A DNA stretch of 54,731 nt, taken from assembly GCA_902826815.1 (NCBI GenBank), contig CADEGF010000036.1:1-54731 (forward strand). Reading direction: 5' to 3'. The notes beneath the pieces were generated by a model that saw only the letters and a list, made by a program, of their open reading frames with translations, did not search any database and was not told the DNA's origin. This DNA is from an uncultured Mycobacteriaceae bacterium. Its GTDB lineage: Bacteria > Actinomycetota > Actinomycetes > Mycobacteriales > Mycobacteriaceae. Below are positions 44,110 through 52,133 of this stretch, piece after piece (within the stretch, counting starts at the first letter, position 1; each line of letters begins with the position of its first letter). Both the position numbers and the translations under genes were made by a program.

Positions 44110-44191
44110 CTTCCCGAAGGCGAGCGCGAGTGAGGATCGCAGCGAGGCACGAGCGAGGACCGGAGCGAGCGGGAGCCGAGGCATGACTTCC
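44104..44191. repeat. 77-bp insertion with 11-base direct repeat
   Basis: GCATGACTTCC occurs at 44104-44114 and again at 44181-44191. Between them are 66 bases of (GAGCGA)-rich sequence. The arrangement looks like an insertion that duplicated the stop/start junction between the NifU/Rieske gene and the next gene. Deleting 77 bases restores a plain ATGA overlap. Confidence 0.75.
44106..44186 (+). CDS. Possible 26-residue minicistron made by the insertion
   Basis: ATG 44106 overlaps the NifU/Rieske stop (ATGA), and this frame ends in TGA at 44184-44186, overlapping the next ATG at 44183 in the same way. The peptide is Arg-rich (MTSRRRARVRIAARHERG..). It may do nothing but keep ribosomes passing from one gene to the next. 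Confidence 0.35.
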   Translation: MTSRRRARVRIAARHERGPERAGAEA

Positions 44192-44815
44192 GCGTACGAC
44201 GTTCTGGCGCGCATCCGCGCCGCACCGACGTCGCCGCAGCCCGTAGGCGAACGCTGCGAAATGTGTTCGGAGGCGATCGCCGACGAGCACCAGCACGTGG
44301 TGAACGTCGAAGGCAGGCAGTTGATGTGTGTCTGCCGAGGGTGCTATCTGCTGTTCACCGACAACCAGGCCAAGCTGCGCTACCGCGCCGTCCCGGACCG
44401 CTATCTGGCTTTCCCGGACTTCGCCCTGGACCGGCGGCACTGGGAGGTCCTGCAGATACCCGTTGGGCTCGCGTTCTTCTTCAGGAACTCGGCGCTGGAC
44501 CGGACAGTGGCGTTCTACCCCGGGCCGGCAGGCGCGACGGAATCCGAGCTCGACCTCGAAGCCTGGAACGACATTCGCGAAGCCGACCCGAGGGTCGACC
44601 TGCTTGCCGACGACACGGAGGCGCTGATCGTGCGGGTGCCCGAGGACGACCAGCAACCACCCGAATGCCACCTGGTACCGATCGACGCCTGCTATGAGCT
44701 TGTCGGGCGACTTCGAATGCTGTGGCGCGGGTTCGACGGCGGCCAGCATGTGCGCCAGTTCGTCGACGAATTCTTCGAAAACGTTGCGGCCCGCGGCAAG
44801 GCGGTGCTGCCGTGA
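44183..44815 (+). CDS. DUF5947 family protein, hydrogenase-associated
   Basis: A 210-residue soluble protein of the DUF5947 family, which is found next to actinobacterial hydrogenases. Cysteines in GERCEMCSEAIADEHQHVVNVEGRQLMCVCRGCYLLF (residues 22-60) make a likely metal or cluster site with CxxC, CxC and CxxC spacing. Later segments are RYLAFPDFALDRRHWEVLQIPVGLAFFF and DACYELVGRLRMLWRGFDGG. The role is unknown; a chaperone or iron-sulfur handling function for the hydrogenase is an inference. ATG 44183. Stop overlaps the next gene by four bases. Confidence 0.75.
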   Translation: MTSAYDVLARIRAAPTSPQPVGERCEMCSEAIADEHQHVVNVEGRQLMCVCRGCYLLFTDNQAKLRYRAVPDRYLAFPDFALDRRHWEVLQIPVGLAFFFRNSALDRTVAFYPGPAGATESELDLEAWNDIREADPRVDLLADDTEALIVRVPEDDQQPPECHLVPIDACYELVGRLRMLWRGFDGGQHVRQFVDEFFENVAARGKAVLP

Positions 44816-45456
44816 GCGAGGTGACGTTCGCCGTGCTCGAAGTGGCGCCGGAACGATATGCGGTGACACCGGTGCTGACCGCCCGGGTCGGGATCGCGGC
44901 GGACGGCGACGAACCGGTGCATGCCATCGCGCTGCGGTGCCAGGTCCGTATCGAACCCCTGCGACGCGGTTACAGCGACGACGAAGCCGCGGGACTCCTC
45001 GATCTGTTCGGACCTCGCGAACGCTGGGGCCGGACCCAACACAATTTCCTTTGGCTGCACACCACCGCGATGGTGCAGGGGTTCACCGGCACGACCCAGG
45101 TGGAACTGCCGCTGGAGTGCACGTACGACTTCGAGGTGACAGCGTCCAAGTATTTCCACGCACTTCGGGTTGGAAATATTCCGTTGCAATTCCTCTTCAG
45201 TGGAACAGTTTTCGCCAAAGGCGAGCGAAACTTCTCGGTGCAGCAAGTGCCGTGGGACCGCGAAGACCACTACGACCTACCGGTGTCGACGTGGCGTGAT
45301 CTCATGCAGCTGCACTACCCGAATACCGGTTGGCTGCGCCTCAACCGCGACACTCTCGAGGCGCTGTCGGCGTTCAAATCGGCACGTGGCCTACTCGGAT
45401 ATGACGACGCCATCACCTCGCTGGTGGCTGAGCACACGGCGCAGGAAATCCGATGA
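44812..45456 (+). CDS. DUF6084 family protein, hydrogenase-associated
   Basis: A 214-residue protein, GTG 44812 overlapping the previous stop (GTGA). It is beta-rich at first (VTFAVLEVAPERYAVTPVLTARVGIA, ALRCQVRIEPLRRGY), then has conserved aromatic segments ERWGRTQHNFLWLHTTAMVQGF, YDFEVTASKYFHALRVGNIPLQFLFSGTVF and VPWDREDHYDLPVSTWRDLMQLHYPNTGWLRL. There are few Cys, so metal binding is unlikely. The family name is given from memory of actinobacterial hydrogenase clusters. Function unknown. Overlaps the next gene by four bases (ATGA). Confidence 0.72.
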   Translation: MSEVTFAVLEVAPERYAVTPVLTARVGIAADGDEPVHAIALRCQVRIEPLRRGYSDDEAAGLLDLFGPRERWGRTQHNFLWLHTTAMVQGFTGTTQVELPLECTYDFEVTASKYFHALRVGNIPLQFLFSGTVFAKGERNFSVQQVPWDREDHYDLPVSTWRDLMQLHYPNTGWLRLNRDTLEALSAFKSARGLLGYDDAITSLVAEHTAQEIR

Positions 45457-46793
45457 GCGGCTGGGACCGGGCCCGCACCATCGCCGACGCGGTGCTCTAC
45501 GAGGGCTACCTGCTGTACCCGTACCGCGCCAACTCCAGTAAGAACCAGACGCGCTGGCAGTTCGGTGTGCTCGGCCCCGCGGGCGCCGCCGACGCCGGGA
45601 TCGGCGAGGACGACTCGCTGTCGGTGCAGGTCATCATCGCGCCGAGGGATCAGCCAAGAGTGTCTGTGGTGGTGCGCTTCCTGCAGTTGCAGCACCGGGG
45701 CGTCGAGAAGGAATGCGGTGACGGCCGATTCGAACCGGTCGACGAACTGGTATCGGGCACACAAGCGTGGCTGCGCTGGGACGAGGCCGTCGAACGCGAG
45801 ATCTCGTTCGGGCCATTCGACACCGAATCGGGTATGGCGCAGACACTTCCGATCGAGGTGGGCGCAGGCACCGACGTCGAAACGGTCGAGGGCGGCAGGC
45901 TGGTCCGCACCCGCCGCGCATTGCACGCACAGTTGGTGATCACCGCGGACCGCGACGATGAATTCGTCCGCCTGACGATGGTGGTCCGCAACACGGCGGC
46001 GCCCGTCGACAACAAGGACGACGCCATCGCCGTTTCGCTGATCGGCACCCACCTCGTCGCCGAGGTCGTCGACGGCGACTTCGTGTCGCTTCTCGAACCA
46101 CCGGCATCGGCCGACAGCGCCGTCGCCCGATGCCGGCACCACCGCTGCTTCCCCGTGCTGGCCGGACCGGCAGGCGATCACGCTCTGATGCTGGTGTCGC
46201 CGATCATCCTGTACGACCACCCGGAGATCGCCGAGCAGAGCGAGGGTGCGCTGTACGACTCGACGGAGATCGATGAGATCCTCACGCTGCGCGTCATGAC
46301 GATGACCGACGAGGAGAAGGCGGCGGCCAGGGCCACCGACCCACTCGCCGCGCGGATCATCGACCGCTGCGACTCGATGTCCCCCGAGGCGATGCTCAAC
46401 CTGCACGGCGTGCTGCGTAATCCGCACGCCGCCGACGACCCTGCAGGCCTGATCCCGGAGATACCTGAGGGTGTCGACTGGTGGGATCCGGTGGCCGACA
46501 ACGCCGTGGCTCCCGGTATTGACGCCGTCCTGGTGAACGGTGTGCGGGTGAACCGCGGCAGTCGGGTGCGCTTGCACCCGTCACGACGAGCCGACGCCCA
46601 GGACCTGTTCTTCGCCGACAGGATCGCAAAGGTCACCTCGGTGCACGAGACAGTCGACGGAGACCAGCACGTCGGCGTCGTCCTCGAGGACGACCCGGCC
46701 GCCGACCTGCACGAGTGGTATGGCCGCTACCTGTACTTCGCGCCCGATGAGGTCGAACCGTTGAGTGAAAGGAATCCGACATGCAAGCAGTAG
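45453..46793 (+). CDS. Hydrogenase-cluster protein of unknown function (446 residues)
   Basis: ATG 45453 lies in an ATGA overlap with the previous stop. The 446-residue protein has no family I can name. It starts ARTIADAVLYEGYLLYPYRANSSKNQTRWQFGVLGP and continues with a beta-rich middle (VSVVVRFLQLQHRGVEKEC, HAQLVITADRDDEFVRLTMVVRNTA, IAVSLIGTHLVAEVVDGDFVSLLEPP), then RHHRCFPVLAGPAGDHALMLVSPIILYDHPEIAEQS, and ends with HPSRRADAQDLFFADRIAKVTSVHETVDGDQHVGVVLEDD. The YEGYLLYPYR..N..RW phrase is a distinctive, probably conserved N-terminal mark. It is in the middle of the accessory block, so it is probably needed for the hydrogenase or its complex. Its end overlaps the small peptide gene by 13 bases. 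Confidence 0.8.
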   Translation: MSGWDRARTIADAVLYEGYLLYPYRANSSKNQTRWQFGVLGPAGAADAGIGEDDSLSVQVIIAPRDQPRVSVVVRFLQLQHRGVEKECGDGRFEPVDELVSGTQAWLRWDEAVEREISFGPFDTESGMAQTLPIEVGAGTDVETVEGGRLVRTRRALHAQLVITADRDDEFVRLTMVVRNTAAPVDNKDDAIAVSLIGTHLVAEVVDGDFVSLLEPPASADSAVARCRHHRCFPVLAGPAGDHALMLVSPIILYDHPEIAEQSEGALYDSTEIDEILTLRVMTMTDEEKAAARATDPLAARIIDRCDSMSPEAMLNLHGVLRNPHAADDPAGLIPEIPEGVDWWDPVADNAVAPGIDAVLVNGVRVNRGSRVRLHPSRRADAQDLFFADRIAKVTSVHETVDGDQHVGVVLEDDPAADLHEWYGRYLYFAPDEVEPLSERNPTCKQ

Positions 46794-46900
46794 GTGTCAC
46801 CGCCACCGTGATAGCCGGAGTAGTTGTGCTCGGCGCGGTCGTGGTGGGCGTCCGCTCACTTCCAGACATACAGCGGTATCTGAAGATGCGGCGCATGTAG
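46781..46900 (+). CDS. 39-residue membrane peptide (DUF6893-like), hydrogenase-associated
   Basis: A small gene starting at ATG 46781 with GTGAAAGGAA seven bases upstream, encoding 39 residues. A single helix (VGVTATVIAGVVVLGAVVVGV, residues 4-24) is followed by a cytoplasmic tail RSLPDIQRYLKMRRM. The SLPDI..YL.MRRM tail matches the small DUF6893 peptides as I remember them. It lies between the 446-residue gene and the protease gene, overlapping the former by 13 bases. A membrane anchor for the hydrogenase is an attractive but untested role. Confidence 0.75.
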   Translation: MQAVGVTATVIAGVVVLGAVVVGVRSLPDIQRYLKMRRM

Positions 46901-46904
46901 GCGA

Positions 46905-47399
46905 ATGCGGGGTGCGATCACGTCCCAGATTCTGGTAGCCGGTATCGGCAACATCTTCCTCGGCGACGACGGCTTCGGCCCCGAGGTGATGCGCCATGCG
47001 CCCGAACACATCGCTGATCCGCACGTCCGGATCGTGGACTACGGAATCCGGGGTATGCACCTCGCATACGACCTGCTCGACGGCTGCGATGCGCTGGTGC
47101 TCGTGGACGCGCTACCCGACCGCGGCACTCCCGGGGCCCTGCACGTCTTCGAGGCCGACCACGAAACGCTCTCAGCGGGAGTCGGACTCGACGCGCACGC
47201 GATGGATCCCGCTGCCGTGTTCGCCAGCCTCGCCGCCCTTGGCGGAACCCCGCCGTACACCGTGGTGATCGGTTGCGAGATCGACGACGTCGACGAACGG
47301 ATGGGGCTCTCCCCCGTCGTCTCCGCCGCCGTTCCCGAGGCCGTGAAGGCGATCGAAGATGTCGTCACGAGACTGCTCGACGATGCGAAGGTCGGCTGA
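46905..47399 (+). CDS. Hydrogenase maturation protease (HyaD/HupD-type)
   Basis: Endopeptidase that cuts the C-terminal tail from the large subunit, 164 residues, ATG 46905. It shows the family start ILVAGIGNIFLGDDGFGPEVM with the metal-site Glu (PEVM), then IVDYGIRGMHLAYDLLDGCDALVLVDALP with the Asp of VDAL, and GLDAHAMDP with the His. Its expected target is the 22-residue tail of HhyL in this cluster. It lies four bases after the small peptide gene and three before hypC. Confidence 0.9.
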   Translation: MRGAITSQILVAGIGNIFLGDDGFGPEVMRHAPEHIADPHVRIVDYGIRGMHLAYDLLDGCDALVLVDALPDRGTPGALHVFEADHETLSAGVGLDAHAMDPAAVFASLAALGGTPPYTVVIGCEIDDVDERMGLSPVVSAAVPEAVKAIEDVVTRLLDDAKVG

Positions 47400-47402
47400 C
47401 TG

Positions 47403-47657
47403 ATGTGTCTCGGAATCCCCGGCCAGGTAGTGCAGATGCTGGAAGGCTACGGCGGTCAGCTCGCGCTGGTCGACGTCGCAGGCGAGAGTCGCAAGGTCAA
47501 CATCGGCATGCTGCCCGATGAGACCTTCGCACCGGGTGACTGGGTGATCATCCACATGGGTTTCGTCGTCGAGAAGACCGACGAGGCGGGCGCCGACGCC
47601 GCGATGGCCGGACTCAAGCTGATGGGCAGCGGCGAGGATCTGGAGCCGTCACCATGA
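47403..47657 (+). CDS. hypC: Hydrogenase maturation chaperone HypC (copy 1)
   Basis: An 84-residue HypC that carries the Fe(CN)2CO unit with HypD to the large subunit. The family start MCLGIPGQVV exposes Cys2 after Met removal, the ligand for iron; LALVDVAGESRKVNIGML and FAPGDWVIIHMGFVVEKTDEA follow. It overlaps hypF by four bases (ATGA). A second hypC occurs at 53258, so the two may serve different partners. Confidence 0.94.
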   Translation: MCLGIPGQVVQMLEGYGGQLALVDVAGESRKVNIGMLPDETFAPGDWVIIHMGFVVEKTDEAGADAAMAGLKLMGSGEDLEPSP

Positions 47658-49942
47658 ACGGGCGGCGCCGGTTGCGAGTTCGCGTGCGCGGAGTCGTGCA
47701 GGGCGTCGGCTTCCGGCCGTTCGTCTACACGCGCGCGGCCTCATCCGCCCTGTCCGGTTCCGTGCGCAACGACAGCACCGGCGCGGTCCTCGAGATCGAG
47801 GGTGATGCAACGGCTCTCGACGACTTTCTGGCGGGCCTCGTGCATAACGCCCCACCACTGGCCCAAATCGAATCCGTGGAAACAAAGGAGATCCCCACCG
47901 TCGGCGGAACCGGCTTCGCGATCGCCGACACGTCGCGAGCCGGCGGTGGCCGAACGCTCGTCTCCGCCGACGTCGCCATGTGCGCCGAATGCGCGGCCGA
48001 ACAACGCGACCCCGCCAATCGTCGCTACCGGCACGCGTTCGTCAACTGCACCAACTGCGGACCGCGCTTCACGATCATCGCGTCGCTGCCCTATGACCGC
48101 GCGAACACCACGATGGCTCCGTTCCCGATGTGCGCGGACTGCACGCGCGAATACCACGATCCGAGCGACCGGCGGTTCCACGCCCAGCCGGTCTGCTGCC
48201 CGAACTGCGGACCGACACTGAACTACCGAGCAACCGACGGTACAGCCACCCACGGCGAATCAGCGCTGCGGCAGGCCCGACGGCTGCTGCGTGACGGCGG
48301 TGTGCTCGCGGTCAAAGGCATCGGTGGATACCACCTGGCCTGCGATGCCGACAACGAGCGCGCGGTCGCCGAATTGCGCACCCGGAAACGCCGCGGCGAC
48401 AAGCCGTTCGCGGTGATGGTGGCCGACCTGACCACCGCGCACCGCATCGCAAACATCGATGCGGCGTCGTCGCAAGTGCTCACCGGCCCGCAGCGGCCAA
48501 TCGTGCTGATGCCCCGGCGGGCGAATGCCCCCGTCGCCGAATCGGTCGCACCGCACAATCCGGATCTCGGTGTGATGCTCGCCTACACCCCCCTGCATGC
48601 CCTCCTGCTGGGACTGTCCACCGAAGAGGCGGGGCCGTCCGTGCTGGTGATGACATCGGGGAACCTCGGTGGCGAACCGATCTGCTTCACCGATGACGAT
48701 GCGCTGGAGCGGCTTTCGCACCTCGCCGACGGCTGGCTGATGCACGACCGGGCGATCCTGGTGCCGTGCGACGACTCGGTGGTGCGAATTGTCGACGATG
48801 TCGACCTGCCCATCCGGCGCTCCCGCGGCTATGCGCCGCTACCGGTGGCGCTTCCCGTGCCCGTTCCGCCGACACTGGCCGTCGGGGGTGATCTGAAGAA
48901 CACGCTGGCGCTCGCAGAACACAGATACGCATGGCTGAGCCAGCACATCGGCGACATGGACGACCTTGCCACGTTGGTCGCGTTCGAATCTGCCGAACAG
49001 CACCTCGAGGCATTGTCCGGCGTCTGCCCGGAAATCGTTGTCGTGGACTCACATCCGGGATACCGGTCCACCGCGTGGGCGGAACGCAATGCCGACGCGC
49101 GGCCGGTTCGAACAGTACAGCACCATCACGCCCACGTCGCCGCGGTGATGGCCGAGAACGGGTTGGATGGGTCGCAGCGCGTCCTCGGCTTCGCGTTCGA
49201 CGGAACTGGTTACGGCGCCGACGGTGCGATCTGGGGCGGCGAGGCCTTGCTCGCCGACTACAAGGGCTATCAGCGGATCGCGTCGCTGAAGTATGTTCCG
49301 GTGGCCGGCGGTGACATCAGCGTGCTGCGGCCCTACCGGATGGCACTGTCGCATCTGTGGGCGGCCGGCCTCGAGTGGGACGAAGACCTCCCGCCGGTGC
49401 GGGCCTGCCCGCCCGACGAGCGACGCGCGCTGCGACACCAGCTCGACACGGGGCTTGGATGCGTCCCCACGTCGAGCATGGGCCGATTGTTCGACGCCGT
49501 CTCTTCGCTGGCAGGCGTCCGTCAGGTGGTGGCATACGAAGCGCAGGCGGCGATCGAGCTGGAGGGCTTGTCGCGCAACGCCGATCACTATGGACCGCGC
49601 TACGCGTTCGGCATCGATGCCAGCAGGCTTCCGATGACGATCGACCCGGGGCCCGTGCTTGCCGCGATCGTCAACGACCAGCGCTGCGCTACCCCGGCGG
49701 GGGTGATCGGCCTGAAATTTCACTGCGCCGTCGCCGATTTGGTCGTAGATCTCGCAGGGATGGAGGGCACCGGCGGCCAGCCGGTCGCATTGTCCGGCGG
49801 GGTGTTCCAGAACGCGTCGCTGCTGCGCCTGGTGCGCAGCGGTCTGAGGGCCAAGGGTTTGCAAGTGATCACCCACCGCCACGTGCCGCCTAACGACGGT
49901 GGCATCGCGCTCGGTCAGCTCATGGTCGGAACGGCGGGCTAA
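47654..49942 (+). CDS. hypF: Carbamoyltransferase HypF
   Basis: Makes the cyanide ligand precursor from carbamoyl phosphate with HypE. It is 762 residues, the normal length. The acylphosphatase domain (VRVRGVVQGVGFRPFVYTRA, with the Arg and Asn of RNDSTG) is first, then two zinc fingers (MCAECAAE..NCTNCGPRF, MCADCTREY..VCCPNCG), the YrdC domain (LRDGGVLAVKGIGGYHLACDADNERAV..RKRRGDKPFAVMV) and the Kae1-like domain with VQHHHAHVAAVMAENGL and LSGGVFQN. Overlaps hypC by four bases and is followed three bases later by a DUF6390 gene. Confidence 0.96.
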   Translation: MNGRRRLRVRVRGVVQGVGFRPFVYTRAASSALSGSVRNDSTGAVLEIEGDATALDDFLAGLVHNAPPLAQIESVETKEIPTVGGTGFAIADTSRAGGGRTLVSADVAMCAECAAEQRDPANRRYRHAFVNCTNCGPRFTIIASLPYDRANTTMAPFPMCADCTREYHDPSDRRFHAQPVCCPNCGPTLNYRATDGTATHGESALRQARRLLRDGGVLAVKGIGGYHLACDADNERAVAELRTRKRRGDKPFAVMVADLTTAHRIANIDAASSQVLTGPQRPIVLMPRRANAPVAESVAPHNPDLGVMLAYTPLHALLLGLSTEEAGPSVLVMTSGNLGGEPICFTDDDALERLSHLADGWLMHDRAILVPCDDSVVRIVDDVDLPIRRSRGYAPLPVALPVPVPPTLAVGGDLKNTLALAEHRYAWLSQHIGDMDDLATLVAFESAEQHLEALSGVCPEIVVVDSHPGYRSTAWAERNADARPVRTVQHHHAHVAAVMAENGLDGSQRVLGFAFDGTGYGADGAIWGGEALLADYKGYQRIASLKYVPVAGGDISVLRPYRMALSHLWAAGLEWDEDLPPVRACPPDERRALRHQLDTGLGCVPTSSMGRLFDAVSSLAGVRQVVAYEAQAAIELEGLSRNADHYGPRYAFGIDASRLPMTIDPGPVLAAIVNDQRCATPAGVIGLKFHCAVADLVVDLAGMEGTGGQPVALSGGVFQNASLLRLVRSGLRAKGLQVITHRHVPPNDGGIALGQLMVGTAG

Positions 49943-49945
49943 ACG

Positions 49946-50698
49946 ATGACCGCACTGTACGAGCAGAAGCTTCCTGCCGGACACGCATTGTTCGCGCGCT
50001 ATGCATTCCCGCCCAACGAGCTGGGCTACTGCGGTCCCGCCGACGCCGACGTGCTGCTGCGTGGCGACAACCCGGCCGAAGTGGCCGCCCACGCCGAGGA
50101 GTTCGACGGGACGTGGCCGTATCTGCGGGCTATCGCCGATGCAACAGGCACGCCGGATGCGTTGGACGCCAGCGTCGTGCGCAGCTACTGGGTCGGCGGA
50201 CCCGACCTGGATCGGGTCGATCCCGTCGCCCTGCTGCAGCGGCTGCGTCGCGCATTCAAGGGGCAGGCGACGGGCCTGCTCGACGACCTCGGCATGCCGC
50301 ACGGCGTTCTGGCCCATCACAGCTTCCATGTTTTCGTGGTGTACCCATGGGTGCGGTTCCTCGACCGTGAGGCGGCGACCGCACTGAAGGTGTTGCAGGA
50401 CTGTCGGATCCGCTGGGGAAGGGTGGAGTCCATCGAAGGTGAGCATGCGGTGATCACGACGCCACCGCTGACATTCGTCGACAATACGCTGGCGCTCGGC
50501 GAGCCGAGGGCCGAGCGCGTCCGGTGGAGCAAGGCCGGGGTCGCCCTGTTCGTGCCGCCGACGCCCGGCGACGTGGTCTCGGCGCATTGGGACTGGGCCT
50601 GCGGCGTTCTTACCGACACCGAGTGCGCGGCGCTCGGCGACGCGACGCGAACCTCCCTCGATCTCGTGAACGCCGCCCGCAACGAGGAGCGAAACTGA
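49946..50698 (+). CDS. DUF6390 family protein, hydrogenase-associated
   Basis: A 250-residue soluble protein beginning KLPAGHALFARYAFPPNELGYCGPADADVLL, with later AYLRAIADATGTPDALDASVVRSYWVGGPDL-like and DDLGMPHGVLAHHSFHVFVVYPWVRFLDREAATALKVLQDCRIRWGRVESI segments. The phrase GYCGP and the HH/H cluster around HHSFH are the most conserved-looking. I recall the name DUF6390 from hydrogenase clusters; no function is known. It ends TGATG, overlapping the next start by one base. Confidence 0.72.
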   Translation: MTALYEQKLPAGHALFARYAFPPNELGYCGPADADVLLRGDNPAEVAAHAEEFDGTWPYLRAIADATGTPDALDASVVRSYWVGGPDLDRVDPVALLQRLRRAFKGQATGLLDDLGMPHGVLAHHSFHVFVVYPWVRFLDREAATALKVLQDCRIRWGRVESIEGEHAVITTPPLTFVDNTLALGEPRAERVRWSKAGVALFVPPTPGDVVSAHWDWACGVLTDTECAALGDATRTSLDLVNAARNEERN

Positions 50699-51447
50699 TG
50701 GCATTCACCACCGAACCGGCCGGGGTTTTCGTCGACACCAATCTGTCCGCGGATTTGGCTGCCGCAGCCCTGGATATGGCCCGGAAATTTCACGATGGCG
50801 CCACGTTATGGGTGATATCACCTCAATGGGAACCGCACGCTCATCACGTCGCGGTCGAGTTCGTGCATCCGGTGATCATGGGTAAACGGGCGCTGCCCTC
50901 GGTGGCGCTTGTCGACCCAGACCCGGTTGCGCAGGCCCGCGTCGCCACCCAGCCCGGCGACCTGCTGGTTGCGGTGGCGTCGGCGGACGAGCCCTCCGTG
51001 GTCGAGGCGATGCGCCGGGCGCCTGCGTGGGGGACGCTGACCCTATGGATCGGCTCCGGGCCGCGCCCGCAGGCCGGGGCCGCGAACCACATCCTGTGGG
51101 TGGACAGCGATGACCCGATGGTGCCTGCCACCGGACGTTTCGTCCTGCTCTATCACCTGCTGTGGGAACTCACCCATGTCTGCTTCGAACACCCCGGCCT
51201 GCTTACGCCCGCCGCAGAAGAATGCACTGATGAGGTCTGCGTGACGTGCAGTGACGAGGGGCGGCTTGCCGAGGTGATCCTCGAGCCCGCAGATCCGCAT
51301 GCACAGGCCCTGGTTCGCACCGCTATGGGTGAGGAATGGGTGGACGTGACTGTGCTTGGCGACGTTGCGCCGAACGATCTGGTGCTGGTGCATGCGGGAA
51401 CGGCGATCGCGCACCTCGACAACGGCGTCGAGGGGGTGAACCGATGA
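50698..51447 (+). CDS. HupF/HypC-domain protein with SIS-like N-terminal half
   Basis: A 249-residue protein, ATG 50698. Residues 1-165 (VFVDTNLSADLAAAALDMARKFHDGATLWVIS.., DLLVAVASADEPSVVEAMRRAPAWGTLTLWIGSG) are like a sugar-isomerase (SIS) fold without the phosphosugar loop. Residues 175-245 (TDEVCVTCSDEGRLAEVILEPADPHAQALVRTAMGEEWVDVTVLGDVAPNDLVLVHAGTAIAHLD) are a degenerate HypC-type OB domain: it has an internal CVTC, not the free N-terminal Cys. It overlaps the GmhA-like gene by four bases. It may be a scaffold or regulator in cyanide/CO ligand delivery; this is inference. Confidence 0.75.
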   Translation: MAFTTEPAGVFVDTNLSADLAAAALDMARKFHDGATLWVISPQWEPHAHHVAVEFVHPVIMGKRALPSVALVDPDPVAQARVATQPGDLLVAVASADEPSVVEAMRRAPAWGTLTLWIGSGPRPQAGAANHILWVDSDDPMVPATGRFVLLYHLLWELTHVCFEHPGLLTPAAEECTDEVCVTCSDEGRLAEVILEPADPHAQALVRTAMGEEWVDVTVLGDVAPNDLVLVHAGTAIAHLDNGVEGVNR

Positions 51448-52133
51448 CGACGCAGGGTAGTGGAAATACCGAGAGCACGGGCTTTCTGTATCCGTTCATC
51501 GAGTCGGAGGAAACCGATGCGGGCAGCCTGCTCGACGACCTGTCCGCCTCAGCACGGGGTAAGGCCGCCGAAAGCGCCCGCTTGCAACGGGAGTCGCTGG
51601 ACGAGTACCGACCAATGCTTAGCGCCGCTGGAATCGAGATGGCCGACAGGTTCCTTCGCGGCGGCCGCCTCTACACACTGGGAAACGGCGGGAGTTCCAC
51701 CGACGCGGCGACGCTGGCCTCGTTGTTCAGTCGCCCCGCGCAAGGGCGCGCCGTGGCGGCGTGGTCCCTGGCCGCGGACGAGGCGGTGGTGACCGCGCTC
51801 GGGAACGACGTCGGCTTCGAGCTCATTTTCAAACGTCAGATCATCGCCCACGCGCGCGAGCGCGACGTCGCCATCGCCCTGTCGACCTCGGGCAACTCTG
51901 AGGACCTGATGTCGGCCATCACCGAGGCGAAGCATCGCGGGTTGCTGACGATCGGGTTCTCCGGTCACGACGGCGGTCGCATGGCGGTGGCCGAGGATCT
52001 CGATCACTGCTTCACGGTGCACAGCCAAAGCATTCACCGCATCCAGGAGAGCCACGCCATGCTCGGCTTCCGGCTCTGGTCGGTAGCGCAGGAACACATG
52101 TCCCGTCCCCGTAATGGAGCGCACACGTCATGA
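51444..52133 (+). CDS. SIS-domain protein (GmhA-like), hydrogenase-associated
   Basis: A 229-residue protein of the phosphoheptose-isomerase (GmhA) class. It has the phosphosugar-binding loop RLYTLGNGGSSTDAATLASLFSRPAQGRAVAAWSLAADEAVVTALGNDVGFELIFKRQI and ALSTSGNSEDLMSAITEAKHRGLLTIGFSG, then RIQESHAMLGFRLW, with the His of the catalytic region. No heptose pathway is present here, so its role in a hydrogenase operon is unclear. It overlaps hypE by four bases. It is also more than a stray gene: the preceding gene seems to be a divergent relative of the same fold. Confidence 0.82.
   Translation: MTTQGSGNTESTGFLYPFIESEETDAGSLLDDLSASARGKAAESARLQRESLDEYRPMLSAAGIEMADRFLRGGRLYTLGNGGSSTDAATLASLFSRPAQGRAVAAWSLAADEAVVTALGNDVGFELIFKRQIIAHARERDVAIALSTSGNSEDLMSAITEAKHRGLLTIGFSGHDGGRMAVAEDLDHCFTVHSQSIHRIQESHAMLGFRLWSVAQEHMSRPRNGAHTS

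Noticed and set aside
49049-50704. A 551-codon minus-strand frame opposite hypF and the DUF6390 gene
   Set aside because: Composition is that of a reverse-strand shadow (Arg/His/Gly-rich, no fold) and both genes beneath it are conserved.
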